Position numbers and translations under genes: made by a program. A DNA stretch of 64,000 nucleotides, taken from the NCBI RefSeq assembly GCF_000384035.1, contig NZ_KB913024.1:1317655-1381654 (forward strand), read 5' to 3'. This document shows, piece by piece, positions 8,083 through 15,811 of this stretch. This DNA comes from Actinopolyspora mortivallis DSM 44261. GTDB lineage: Bacteria; Actinomycetota; Actinomycetes; Mycobacteriales; Pseudonocardiaceae. The number at the start of each line of letters is the position of its first letter. Position 1 is the stretch's first letter. The notes below the pieces were generated by a model. The model saw nothing but the letters and a program-made list of their open reading frames with translations, made no database searches and was not told where the DNA came from.

Positions 8083-9363
8083 GTGAGAGTCCCGAACGTC
8101 AGCGGCAAGTCCGCGGTTTCCGATTCTGACGCGGTGTTGTCCGGATCTTCCGATTTCGGATGGTTGAGCTCGCTACCGGCTTGGCAGCAGCCGGACTGGG
8201 AGGACTCCGTACTGGTTGAACAGGTGCGCGACGAGATTTCCACGTTGCCTCCACTCGTGCGGGCCGAGGAAACCAATCAGTTCCGCGAGCTGCTGGCTGC
8301 GGTGGCGCGTGGGGAGAGTACCGTGGTGCAGGCGGGTGACTGCGCGGAGGACTTCTCGGAAACCCGCCCGGTGTGTATCGCTCGGAAAGCGGAGTTGATA
8401 GACACGATCGCCAAAACATTAGCCATTCGTAGCGGCACTTCTGTGGTCCGGGTCGGTCGTATTGCGGGACAGTTCGCGAAACCGCGGTCCCGTCCGGTGG
8501 AGCAGGTTGGTGATATGGAACTAACAGCCTACCGTGGCCACATGGTCAACAGTCCTGAGAAACATCCGGGCCAGCGCCGTCCCGACCCGAAACGGGTACT
8601 GTCGGGTTACTGGGCGGCCAGCGCGGCGATGGATGCGGTGCACCAGCACAACGCGGACCGGCTGGACCCCGGACAACGGATCTGGACCAGTCATGAAGCG
8701 CTGCTGTTGGACTACGAATTGCCGATGCTGCGCCGCACCGCAGAAGGCAAACTGCTGCTGACATCGACCCATTGGCCGTGGGTGGGCGACCGCACTCGGC
8801 AGCTCGATGGAGCACACATCGCCCTGCTCGCCGAGGTGCGCAACCCGGTGGCCTGCAAGGTAGGGCCGAGTGTGTCCGAGGACGAGCTGATCCGACTGTG
8901 CGCGCGGCTCGACCCCGAGCGCGAACCCGGGAAATTAACCCTCATCGCGCGGATGGGTGCGGCAGATGTCGTGGAGCGGTTAGCGAGACTGGTATCCGCC
9001 GTCCGCACGGCGGGACACCCGGTTATCTGGCTGTGTGACCCTATGCACGGCAACACGGTCAACACGTCTTGTGGGCGTAAGGCCCGGGTGTTGAACGACC
9101 TGGTAGACGAGCTGCACGGGTTTTTGAAGGTGGTAACCGTGGAGGGAGGTGTCGCAGGAGGATTGCATCTGGAGACCACTCCTGCAGAAGTCACCGAATG
9201 TGTCGCGACGCATGCGGACATGTTCGAAGCGCACAGCGTGCACACCAGTCTGTGCGACCCCCGACTGAATCCCCGACAGGCAGTTTGGCTCACTTCCTGC
9301 TGGGATGCCTCCCCCGTTGCTCCGGATCGGAGTAACGATCAGATCTCACTTTGGAGCTTCTGA
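8083..9363 (+). CDS. Class II 3-deoxy-D-arabino-heptulosonate 7-phosphate synthase
   Basis: 426 residues carrying the class II (plant/mycobacterial) DAHP synthase signatures. These are VQAGDCAEDF, VRVGRIAGQFAKPRS, WTSHEALLLDYE, KVGPSVSEDEL, IWLCDPMHGNT and GGLHLETTP. It joins phosphoenolpyruvate and erythrose-4-phosphate at the head of the shikimate pathway. It is shorter at the N terminus than the approximately 460-residue allosteric AroG of mycobacteria, closer to the dedicated PhzC-type enzymes of secondary metabolism. A cluster-dedicated enzyme boosting an aromatic or aminobenzoate precursor is therefore plausible (inference). The GTG start follows GGGG about ten bases upstream. The 24-bp palindrome at 8011-8034 may control it. 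Confidence 0.9.
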   Translation: MRVPNVSGKSAVSDSDAVLSGSSDFGWLSSLPAWQQPDWEDSVLVEQVRDEISTLPPLVRAEETNQFRELLAAVARGESTVVQAGDCAEDFSETRPVCIARKAELIDTIAKTLAIRSGTSVVRVGRIAGQFAKPRSRPVEQVGDMELTAYRGHMVNSPEKHPGQRRPDPKRVLSGYWAASAAMDAVHQHNADRLDPGQRIWTSHEALLLDYELPMLRRTAEGKLLLTSTHWPWVGDRTRQLDGAHIALLAEVRNPVACKVGPSVSEDELIRLCARLDPEREPGKLTLIARMGAADVVERLARLVSAVRTAGHPVIWLCDPMHGNTVNTSCGRKARVLNDLVDELHGFLKVVTVEGGVAGGLHLETTPAEVTECVATHADMFEAHSVHTSLCDPRLNPRQAVWLTSCWDASPVAPDRSNDQISLWSF

Positions 9364-9617
9364 CGCATTGGTCCCGACGCCACTGGTTGGGGGAACGGCG
9401 CGAGCAGACGGGGCTGATGACGAGGGAGTGGGGTGGCCGAGGTCGGTGCGGTGCTGTCAGCGGATGAATGTCCGGCGGACCTGGTGCGGCCGCTCCCCGA
9501 GCCAGCGCACCGGTTGATCGGAGTCGTGAGTGTGCTTCCGGCTGATCAGCGGAGTGGTCCCGCGGTGTCGGAGCTGTTTGGGGCTCGTCGCCATGGTCGC
9601 AGTTGGTGACGAGCACG

Positions 9618-9816
9618 TCGGGCTTGTGGTGCGGTCGGTGAGACTGCGCGCCAGATCGGTGAGGTTTTGGCCGTTGGTGCGGGCGTAGTCGCGGAGCATG
9701 GTGAAGGCGCGCTGCATGGTCGTGTTGCCGTATTCGGCGAGCACCCTTTTGGCCTGTTCGATGACGATGTGGTGGTGCAGAGTGGCTTGGAGCTGTTCGA
9801 ACAGCGTCGCGTCCCG
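9618..9816 (-). pseudogene. ANTAR-domain regulator remnant
   Basis: Read on the - strand, the stretch encodes FEQLQATLHHHIVIEQAKR, VLAEYGNTTMQRAFTMLRDYA and LTDLARSLTD. This matches the ANTAR RNA-binding three-helix domain (usual form EQL..AL..R..IEQAKG.LA). There is no start codon ahead of it; the frame runs into unrelated sequence on both sides, and no GAF domain precedes it. It is a fragment of a transcription antiterminator, now antisense to the truncated AbrB-like fragment that begins beside it. Confidence 0.5.
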
Positions 9817-9827
9817 GTGACCGTGCG

Positions 9828-10100
9828 GTGGTGGCCGCGCTGGGCTGGAGTCGTGCTCAGCGCTGCGAGCTCGGTGTGGTCGCGGGCTCGGTGCTGCTGC
9901 GGGCCCACCCGGACGGGCTCTACGGGCTTTCCGGGCCGGGGTATGTGGTGGTTCCGGCGCGGGCGCGTTCGCGCTGCGGGATCAGCCCGGGTGATCGTGT
10001 GCTGTTGGCGGGATCGCCGCGGCAGGGGGTGCTGCTGGTGCACCCGCCGGTGGTGGCCGAGCGGCACGCGGCCGTGCTGGGGATGAGCCTCGATGAGTGA
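9828..10100 (+). pseudogene. AbrB/SpoVT-like small regulator, 5'-truncated paralogue
   Basis: About 90 residues that align with the C-terminal two-thirds of the intact gene at 26737-27204. Shared features are ALGW near the start, an internal PARARSRCGISPGDRVLLAGS, then GVLLVH followed by an alanine-rich end. The other copy reads RERCAIRPGDRVLLAGS and GVLIVH. The first 60 or so residues of the family are missing and replaced by the antisense ANTAR fragment. As in the other copy, the stop overlaps the start of an integrase-like frame. Function is probably lost. Confidence 0.55.
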
Positions 10101-10368
10101 TCCCGGGGAGCAGTCCGGCAGTGTTGGTCCCGGTCCGTCGGAGCTGGAGGCGGCTCGGTTGGTGTTGGCGCGGATGGGGGTGGCGCCGGAGGATCTGGTC
10201 GGGTCGGCGGTGGAGTCCTGTGTGGTGCCGAGGTTCGTCGAGTATGTGCCGGGGGTCGGCTGAACAGCCGGTGGCGGAGGTGAACAGGGTGGCCGCCTCG
10301 ACGGGTAATGATCCGGCGTTGGATGCGTTGCTGTTGCGGTTGCACACCGAGACGGCCTACACGGTCCC
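10093..10368 (+). pseudogene. Tyrosine integrase remnant (paralogue of the 27.2 kb copy)
   Basis: The frame from the ATG at 10093 reads ELEAARLVLARMGVAPEDLV and stops at 10263 after about 56 residues. A second frame from about 10271 reads VNRVAASTGNDPALDALLLR. Both parts match the gene at 27201-28252 (EVEAARLVLTRMGVSPEELV and INRVAGQTGNDPMLDTLLLR). Roughly 110 residues between them have been deleted and the frame shifted. The match ends abruptly at about 10368, where IS110-like sequence begins. No integrase activity is expected. Confidence 0.6.
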
Positions 10369-10371
10369 ACC

Positions 10372-10535
10372 TCCCGCGCTTACTACGACAAACACCGAAT
10401 CAGCGGCAAGACCCATACACAGCACTACTACGCCTAGCCCGTCAACGCCTCAGCACCCTCTTCGCCATGCTCCGCGACGGCCCTTTTACCAACCCCGCCC
10501 CCCATGCATCGCTTGACAAAAACATAGAGACACCC
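10372..10535 (+). pseudogene. IS110-family transposase 3' remnant
   Basis: Reading SRAYYDKHRISGKTHTQHYYA from 10372 and then, after a frame change near 10431, LARQRLSTLFAMLRDGPF gives the C-terminal signature of IS110-type transposases (RA(Y/F)YDRKR.EGK..., then LAR.R...L.AMLRDG.FY.P). Only the last 55 or so residues survive, with an in-frame stop at the junction. No element ends were seen. Confidence 0.5.
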
Positions 10536-10540
10536 CTACC

Positions 10541-10783
10541 CGCCCCACTGGCCGACTGCTCACCGAACGCACCACATCCATCGGAGCGAACCACGGATCG
10601 GACTGGCTGTTCCCCGGCCGCCGACCAGGCCAACCTCTCCAGCACCGCAGCCTTGGCGACGCCCTCCGCCGCCACGACATCCCCATCCAAACCGGACACA
10701 CCTCAGTCCCGCACCACCTCGTGCTCCAAGCCCCGGCACCCGTCGTCGCCACCATGCTCGGGCTTCCACCTGGGCGGCCGCGT
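10541..10783 (+). pseudogene. Recombinase/integrase C-terminal remnant
   Basis: One frame reads TGRLLTERT, then DWLFPGRRPGQPLQHRSLGDALRRH and HHLVLQAPAPVVATMLG. This resembles the C-terminal catalytic part of actinobacterial tyrosine recombinases (WLFPG..PG.P, then L.HLV.QAPAPVVA..LG). It does not match the integrase at 27.2 kb, so it derives from a different element. It is a fragment without start or stop. The next 300 bases (10784-11092) hold nothing I can support. Confidence 0.35.
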
Positions 10784-11092
10784 CACGCGGCCGTCCAGGC
10801 GCATGACGACCTTTACGTTGTGCGGCGGACCCGATGCTGTCGGGGGAAGCACCGGCTCCGGCGCCCCTCATGGCGCTCGTGAGAACACCGAGGTCTCACT
10901 CATGGCATCCAGTCTTTTGCCGAACTTGCTGTAGCCGTACGTTCGTAGCGGCTCCACAGAAGAGCTACAACGTAGCTCCTACAGATCCAAGAGTTGTGCA
11001 TACGCCCATTCGGGTGATGTTGTTCTTGGGACGCGACCATGCGCTGTATGCCGAAGATGGGACGTTGACCAACAGACGAAGGAGACCATCAC

Positions 11093-11786
11093 GTGGTTGC
11101 CACTTCGAGTCCCGCGCTGCTTAAGCGCTGGATCGCTCTCAACCTGCGCCAGCTTCGTCAAGAAGCCGGTAAGGAGCGTTCCGAGGTCATGTAGCGGCTC
11201 GGTCCCACCATGGTTTGACCTGTTCTTGGGGCTGGAAGCGGGAGCCGCTGAAGTCTTCAGCTTCGACACCTCTGTCATCCCTGGACTGTTGCAGACACCA
11301 GCCTATGCCGAAGCCGTGATCCGTGCCGACCCCGAACTCACCGACGAGCAGGTCCAACAGCGTGTCCAGCTGCGCCTCGGCCGTCAGAATATCCTGGATC
11401 GGGAGGAGGATCCGGCCCGCCTGTGGGCCATCATCGATGAATCGGTACTGCACCGCCCCCGTGGCAACGCTGAGGTGATGGCCGAACAACTCGATCATCT
11501 GATCAAAGTCTGTGAGCGCCCTCGTGTTGACCTGCAGATACTGCCCTTGAACGCGGGAGCGCATCTGGCGCAGTCCGGTGGTTTCCAGGTTCTGAAGTTT
11601 CCCAGCGAGATGGCAGGAGATCCCGGGGTCGTGTATCTGGAAGGACTTGTCGAAGGCCGCTACTACGAAAAGCCCGACGAAGTCGCACTGTACGAGCGTG
11701 CCCTGACCCGCCTACGAGTACAGGCCGCGAACCAGGAAGACTCGCGGGCGATGTTGCGCCAAGCAGCACAGGAGGTACACAAGTGA
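11093..11786 (+). pseudogene. XRE-type regulator with DUF5753, HTH region deleted
   Basis: A GTG at 11093 starts a typical N terminus, SSPALLKRWIALNLRQLRQEAG, but hits a TAG after about 33 codons. Sequence then resumes in another frame at about 11205 with WFDLFLGLEAGAAEVFSFDT. It continues through GLLQTPAYAEAVIRA, PARLWAIIDESVLHRP and VDLQILPLNAGAHLAQSG to 11786, the complete DUF5753 ligand/partner domain. About 60 residues covering most of the helix-turn-helix are missing. The normal protein would be a DNA-binding regulator working with the adjacent DUF397 protein. The 3' end overlaps that gene by four bases. Confidence 0.65.
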
Positions 11787-11995
11787 CGCAGTATCCACTC
11801 GACGTCCCCTCGGATGCCGAGTTCCACAAGAGCAGTTACAGCAACGATCACCAAGGCTGCGTCGAGGTCGCCATAGCCGCCGACGGTGGTCGTTGGCTGC
11901 GGGATACCAAGGATCGCAACAGGCCGGCACACTACTACACGCCGACCGAATGGCAAGCGTTCGTTGCCGGGGTCAAGGACGGCGAGTTCGACTAG
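11783..11995 (+). CDS. DUF397 domain protein
   Basis: 70 residues. The sequence FHKSSYSNDHQGCVEVA, then WLRDTKD and TPTEWQAFVAGVKDGEFD, is the standard DUF397 pattern (W.KS..S...G.CVEVA...., RDSK.P..., F...W..F...V..G). These small actinobacterial proteins are nearly always paired with an XRE/DUF5753 regulator. In Streptomyces such pairs act in sporulation and antibiotic control or as toxin-antitoxin-like modules. Here the partner just upstream has lost its HTH, so this gene may be orphaned. The start is a GTG overlapping the upstream stop. A strong hairpin follows 26 bases after the stop. Confidence 0.85.
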   Translation: MTQYPLDVPSDAEFHKSSYSNDHQGCVEVAIAADGGRWLRDTKDRNRPAHYYTPTEWQAFVAGVKDGEFD

Positions 11996-12020
11996 CCACC
12001 AGTAGCATGTACTGCGCTTA

Positions 12021-12065
12021 TGGGCTGTCCTCCCGGCCAGACATGGGGGCCGGGAGGACAGCCCA
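12021..12065. terminator. Strong bidirectional hairpin terminator
   Basis: TGGGCTGTCCTCCCGGCC (12021-12038) pairs perfectly with its reverse complement at 12048-12065 around a nine-base loop. It sits between the convergent DUF397 (+) and methyltransferase (-) genes and can serve both. No T-run follows, as is common in actinobacteria. Confidence 0.75.
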
Positions 12066-12171
12066 ACGAGCGCCGCGCGGGCTCACGGCAGATGATGCCA
12101 CCACCACGCTCCGCGACAGCACCTACCGTGCTCAGTCCACGATGGCGTGACCAGGAAGCTCACTATGGTCA

Positions 12172-13386
12172 TCATTCTTCGGAATAGATAACGAGGAGTT
12201 TGCTGTGCCGCTTTTCGATGGATGCTTCCGGGGGATCGGTGTCGACTGGGTAGGCGGTCACGGTGGGGCGCGCGTCGCGTGCCTCCGACCAGAGTCCGAG
12301 TACCTCGATCAGCCGGTCGGCCAGTGTTTCGGCGTCCGGTCCGTGGCCGATCGCGCCGAGTTCCCATCGGGGACCGTTCTCGGTTTCGGTCCGTTGGTGG
12401 GTCACGTAGGCCAGAGAGGCACCCTGTACGAGCGCCGGGGCGCGCATGTGCTCGATCGGAGCGGCCACGTCGCGGGACACATCCGGGTGCACGTTGATCC
12501 GGCAGGTGCGGTCGTCCTCGGCGGTGAGCCGCAGCCAGATCCCGTCGAAGGGTTCGGAGCCGCCGAGGGTGTGGCCGGACCAGCGGGTGGTGCTCGGGGT
12601 GTCGAGCACGCCGCGTAGATCTTCGGGGGTCACCGGCTGGTCGCGGTCCCAGTGCAGGTTCACGGTGCCGTCCTCGGTAATCGCACCGGTCTGTTCACCC
12701 TCGGTGTCTCCGGTCAGATTGACGAATCCGCACAGCTCGACGCTATCGGAGACCAGTTTTCCGTCCTGTTCGGCGAACGCGATGCTGCGGGTTTGGCCGC
12801 GCCACCGCAGCGGGAGGACCATCCGGCCACCGGGGGTGAGCTGCTGCCACCAGGCCGGGGGGATCTCCCAGGGGGACACGGTGGCGATGATCCGGTCGTA
12901 GGGTCCGTGCTCGGGTACACCGTCGGTGCCGTCTCCGATGACCACGCGCACGTCGCCGTAACCAGCCGAGTCCAGGTTGCGACGGGCCTGCTCGGTCACG
13001 TCCTCGTCCACGTCGATGGTGGTCACGAGCTGGGAGTCGCCGGTGAGTTCGGCAAGCAGTGCGGCGTTGTATCCGGTCCCGGCTCCGATCTCCAGCACCC
13101 GATCGCCGGGACGTACGTCGAGCTGGTCGAGCATCATCGCCACGACGAACGGGGCGCTGGCACAGCTCAGTGAGGTGCCGTCGGCGAAACGGTGGGTGAT
13201 CACCGCCTGGAACGGGTGGTAGGCGGTTTCCAGGTCATGCTCGGGCACGAAGTCGTGGCGCGGCATGTCCCGCAGTGCTTGCTCCACGCGCGAGTTCGTG
13301 GCGAAGCCCTTGGCGCGGACCTTGTCGACCATGCGGGCACGCAGTTCCTCGGCGGAGGCTGCGTCGGTGGTGGTCTCGGTGTTCAT
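12172..13386 (-). CDS. FxLD-type lanthipeptide system methyltransferase
   Basis: 404 residues from the ATG at 13386, which follows AAAGGAAGC. The N-terminal half is a protein-isoaspartate-methyltransferase-like SAM domain. It has RVEQALRDMPRHDFVP, then motif I VLEIGAGTGYNAALLAEL near residue 115, and YDRIIATVSPWEIPPAWWQQL. The C-terminal 200 residues are the extension seen in the FxLD-system methyltransferases linked to class I lanthipeptides. In characterised relatives the PCMT-like enzyme methylates an Asp of the peptide to drive aspartimide/isoaspartate formation. It lies 28 bases after the lanC remnant on the same strand. No precursor peptide or LanB dehydratase is in the window, so the gene is probably an orphan of a broken cluster. 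Confidence 0.8.
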   Translation of the reverse strand: MNTETTTDAASAEELRARMVDKVRAKGFATNSRVEQALRDMPRHDFVPEHDLETAYHPFQAVITHRFADGTSLSCASAPFVVAMMLDQLDVRPGDRVLEIGAGTGYNAALLAELTGDSQLVTTIDVDEDVTEQARRNLDSAGYGDVRVVIGDGTDGVPEHGPYDRIIATVSPWEIPPAWWQQLTPGGRMVLPLRWRGQTRSIAFAEQDGKLVSDSVELCGFVNLTGDTEGEQTGAITEDGTVNLHWDRDQPVTPEDLRGVLDTPSTTRWSGHTLGGSEPFDGIWLRLTAEDDRTCRINVHPDVSRDVAAPIEHMRAPALVQGASLAYVTHQRTETENGPRWELGAIGHGPDAETLADRLIEVLGLWSEARDARPTVTAYPVDTDPPEASIEKRHSKLLVIYSEE

Positions 13387-13414
13387 CGCTTCCTTTCGTG
13401 ATGTTGTTGTCTGG

Positions 13415-14502
13415 TTACCCGTCGAGTAGTAGGCAGGCATCCCATCGCGTGAGGGGGGTCTGGTCGGTGGTGGCGGCGTGCAGCGAGAGCCGGGCTCCGG
13501 CCTCGCCGGTGAGCAGCCCCGAGTCCACCGGGGGCTGCTGGGCCAGCCGCTTCGTGACTCGGTCGATCAGCATCGGCGGATAGGCGCGGAGCCGCACGTC
13601 GTGCTGGCTCATGCGCCAGGTGGTGTGCAGCATCCCGGACCACCCGTGGCAGAGTCCCACGGCGGTGAGTTTCCCGATCTGGTGATCGTCGGCGAGGCAC
13701 GCTGCGAGCGTGGTCTCGGGGAACCGCTGACGGTGGGTGTCGCCGAGGGCGAGCCCGGCGAGTTGCTGCGCGCGAGCGATACCGGGTGTGCCGTAGCACC
13801 ACGACGGGCGCGGCGTCTCCCTCGGCGCTTCCCCGGTGTCCTGCTCCGGGCGGGAGACGGCGCCGGGCCAGCACATCCCGGTGCGGTCGAACCACTGGTC
13901 GAGCCAGCCGAGGATGCGGTGCATCGCGTGGGACTGCTCGGCAATCTGGATGCCGCGCCGGTGCGTCTGCGCGAGCAGCGCGAGGGGGCCCGCGATGCCG
14001 TGGGAGACCCCGAGGTTGCTGCCGTGCCTACCGTGCCACGCACTCTTAGCGCCGGTCGGGCCGTGGGCGGCCCACCAGCCGGGAAGCCCGTCCGGGCGGG
14101 GTTCGGTGAGCCGCACGAGATAGGCCAGCACGTCCCGCAGCAGCGGACCTTCCCCGTAGCGGCGCAGCAGATACGTCCCGAATCCGGTCAGCCCGGCCAT
14201 GAGGTCGTACTCGCCCTTGTCGGGCAGGTCGCCGTGATCGATGCGGCGGTGGGCCGTGGCGAGGCGGACGCGGGTGATCGTCTCGATGTGCCCGTCCACG
14301 GTGGCCAGGACACGGGTCGGTTCGATCGCGGCCAGCGTGAACGCCACGGCGGGAGCGCCCTGTGGAACAGGGTCGCCTGGTTGGGGTGAGTCATCACTGG
14401 GGCGGCGAGCATCGCTCGAATCCCGTCCATCCAGGGCGCGCCCTGTTCCCGGTGCAGCAGCACGGACCCGGCCGGGCCGTCCGCGAGCGACTGTGCCCGC
14501 CG
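13415..14502 (-). pseudogene. Lanthipeptide cyclase LanC, 5'-truncated and frameshifted
   Basis: Zinc-site and fold motifs of LanC cyclases are present: NLGVSHGIAGPLALL, SWCYGTPGIA and GLCHGWSGML, which supply the Cys, Cys and His zinc ligands. The gene is damaged. The region AQSLADGPAGSVLLHREQ to ATLFHR (14500 to about 14365) is in one frame and GAPAVAFTLAAIEP onward in another, so one base has been lost near 14360. The start is missing too: the coding sequence begins directly at the leader-distal repeat of CRISPR array 1 (14503). Any frame reading through includes translated CRISPR repeat. About 50-60 N-terminal residues are gone, so it is presumed inactive. Confidence 0.75.
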
Positions 14503-15446
14503 GGCTCACCCCCGCGTGAGCGGGGAAACCCGGCTGCGACGTGCTGACGCTGCCGAACATGTGGGCTCACCCCCGCGTGAGCGGGGAAACCCAAGCTCGG
14601 CGCGGCGCGCGGAGCTCCGTTTCCGGCTCACCCCCGCGTGAGCGGGGAAACCAACAGGTGCATCACGCCGAACTTCTTCTTGTAGGGCTCACCCCCGCGT
14701 GAGCGGGGAAACCAAATTCCCTCACACAGCTCCCGACGCGAACGGGGGCTCACCCCCGCGTGAGCGGGGAAACCTGACCAAATGGCCTTCGTGAGCGGTG
14801 AGTGGGGTGGCTCACCCCCGCGTGAGCGGGGAAACCCCGGTCCTGAGTCGCTGCTCAGCGACATGGGCGGGCTCACCCCCGCGTGAGCGGGGAAACCGTG
14901 CGATCTCCAGCCCCGAGGTTTGGCTCATGGGGCTCACCCCCGCGTGAGCGGGGAAACCGTTTCGCACAGTCACGCTAGTTCGTACGCGTGAGGCTCACCC
15001 CCGCGTGAGCGGGGAAACCCCACAGCCACTCCCACATCAGACCTCCCGGCCGGGCTCACCCCCGCGTGAGCGGGGAAACCCGGGGACCAGATATCGGCGT
15101 GGGCCTACCAGAAGGCTCACCCCCGCGTGAGCGGGGAAACCACGGATCCAATGCATCGACGATGGCCACGATCGGTCTCACCCCCGCGTGAGCGGGGAAA
15201 CCGTAGCGTTTTTGTTCCACTCCCTGTAGGACCTGGGCTCACCCCCGCGTGAGCGGGGAAACCCCGGTTTCAATGGTTTCAACGAGATCGGGTGACGGCT
15301 CACCCCCGCGTGAGCGGGGAAACCCCTCCAACACCTCGCTGACGAGGTTCCCAGCGCGGCTCACCCCCGCGTGAGCGGGGAAACCTCGCAGCAGGACAGC
15401 ACGAGCAGCGAAGGCGAGGGCTCACCCCCGCGTGAGCGGGGAAACC
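14503..15446 (-). CRISPR. CRISPR array 1 (type I-E), 16 repeats and 15 spacers
   Basis: 28-base repeats, + strand form GGCTCACCCCCGCG followed by TGAGCGGGGAAACC, start at 14503, 14564, 14625, 14686, 14747, 14809, 14870, 14931, 14992, 15053, 15114, 15175, 15236, 15297, 15358 and 15419. Spacers are 33 bases except one of 34. The repeat at 15175 has G-to-T at its second base. Transcription is inferred on the - strand from the leader at 15447 beside cas2. On that strand the repeat ends GTGAGCC and has a stem CCCCGC/GCGGGG closed by the loop TCAC. The leader-distal end abuts truncated lanC. Confidence 0.97.
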
Positions 15447-15492
15447 ACTTTTTGTGCTGGGAAAATAAGTGCGATTTACCGTTTTGTGATCT
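15447..15492 (-). promoter_or_regulatory. CRISPR array 1 leader
   Basis: The A/T-rich stretch between cas2 and the first repeat. It shares CTTTTTGTGCTGGGAAAAT and TTACCGTTTTGTGATCT, at identical spacing, with the flank of array 2 at 26041-26086. The second shared block is the 3' end of cas2 including its stop. Such leaders bind the adaptation complex and carry the array promoter. Confidence 0.7.
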
Positions 15493-15811
15493 CCGGTTCG
15501 GAATCGTTGTCAGGGGTCAGTGTCCAGGAGACGAGTGAGAGGCCGTCGAGGTCGACGATCGTTCGGCCTCTGGTTCCGGGGCCGTGGGTGTGGATGTTGT
15601 AGCCTTGTTCGTTGTCGGCGTTGCAGATGAGCGCGGCCCAGCCTTCCTGGTCGTCGATGCTCTCGCAGACGGCTTGCCACAGGTATTCTCGGACGCGGTT
15701 GGTCAGTGTGCCGACGTAGACTCCCGGAGCAGGTTCGAGCATCCAGCGGGTCAGGGCTCCGCGAGTGCCGTCCGCGACGGCGCTGGTGGTGATAACGGCG
15801 AAGGTGCTCAT
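15476..15811 (-). CDS. cas2: CRISPR-associated Cas2 (type I-E)
   Basis: 111 residues, the Cas2e/CasB-type half of the Cas1-Cas2 integrase that inserts new spacers. It has the ferredoxin-like start FAVITTSAVADGTRGALTRWMLEPAPGVYVG, then REYLWQAV and GYNIHTHGPGTRG, all typical of the I-E variant. It is the last gene of the cas operon. Its ATG overlaps the cas1 stop, and its final codons (ITKR, stop) run into the leader of array 1. Confidence 0.95.
   Translation of the reverse strand: MSTFAVITTSAVADGTRGALTRWMLEPAPGVYVGTLTNRVREYLWQAVCESIDDQEGWAALICNADNEQGYNIHTHGPGTRGRTIVDLDGLSLVSWTLTPDNDSEPEITKR

Noticed and set aside
13478-14389. A 303-codon + strand frame opposite lanC
   Set aside because: The - strand carries the LanC zinc motifs; the + frame is composition noise.
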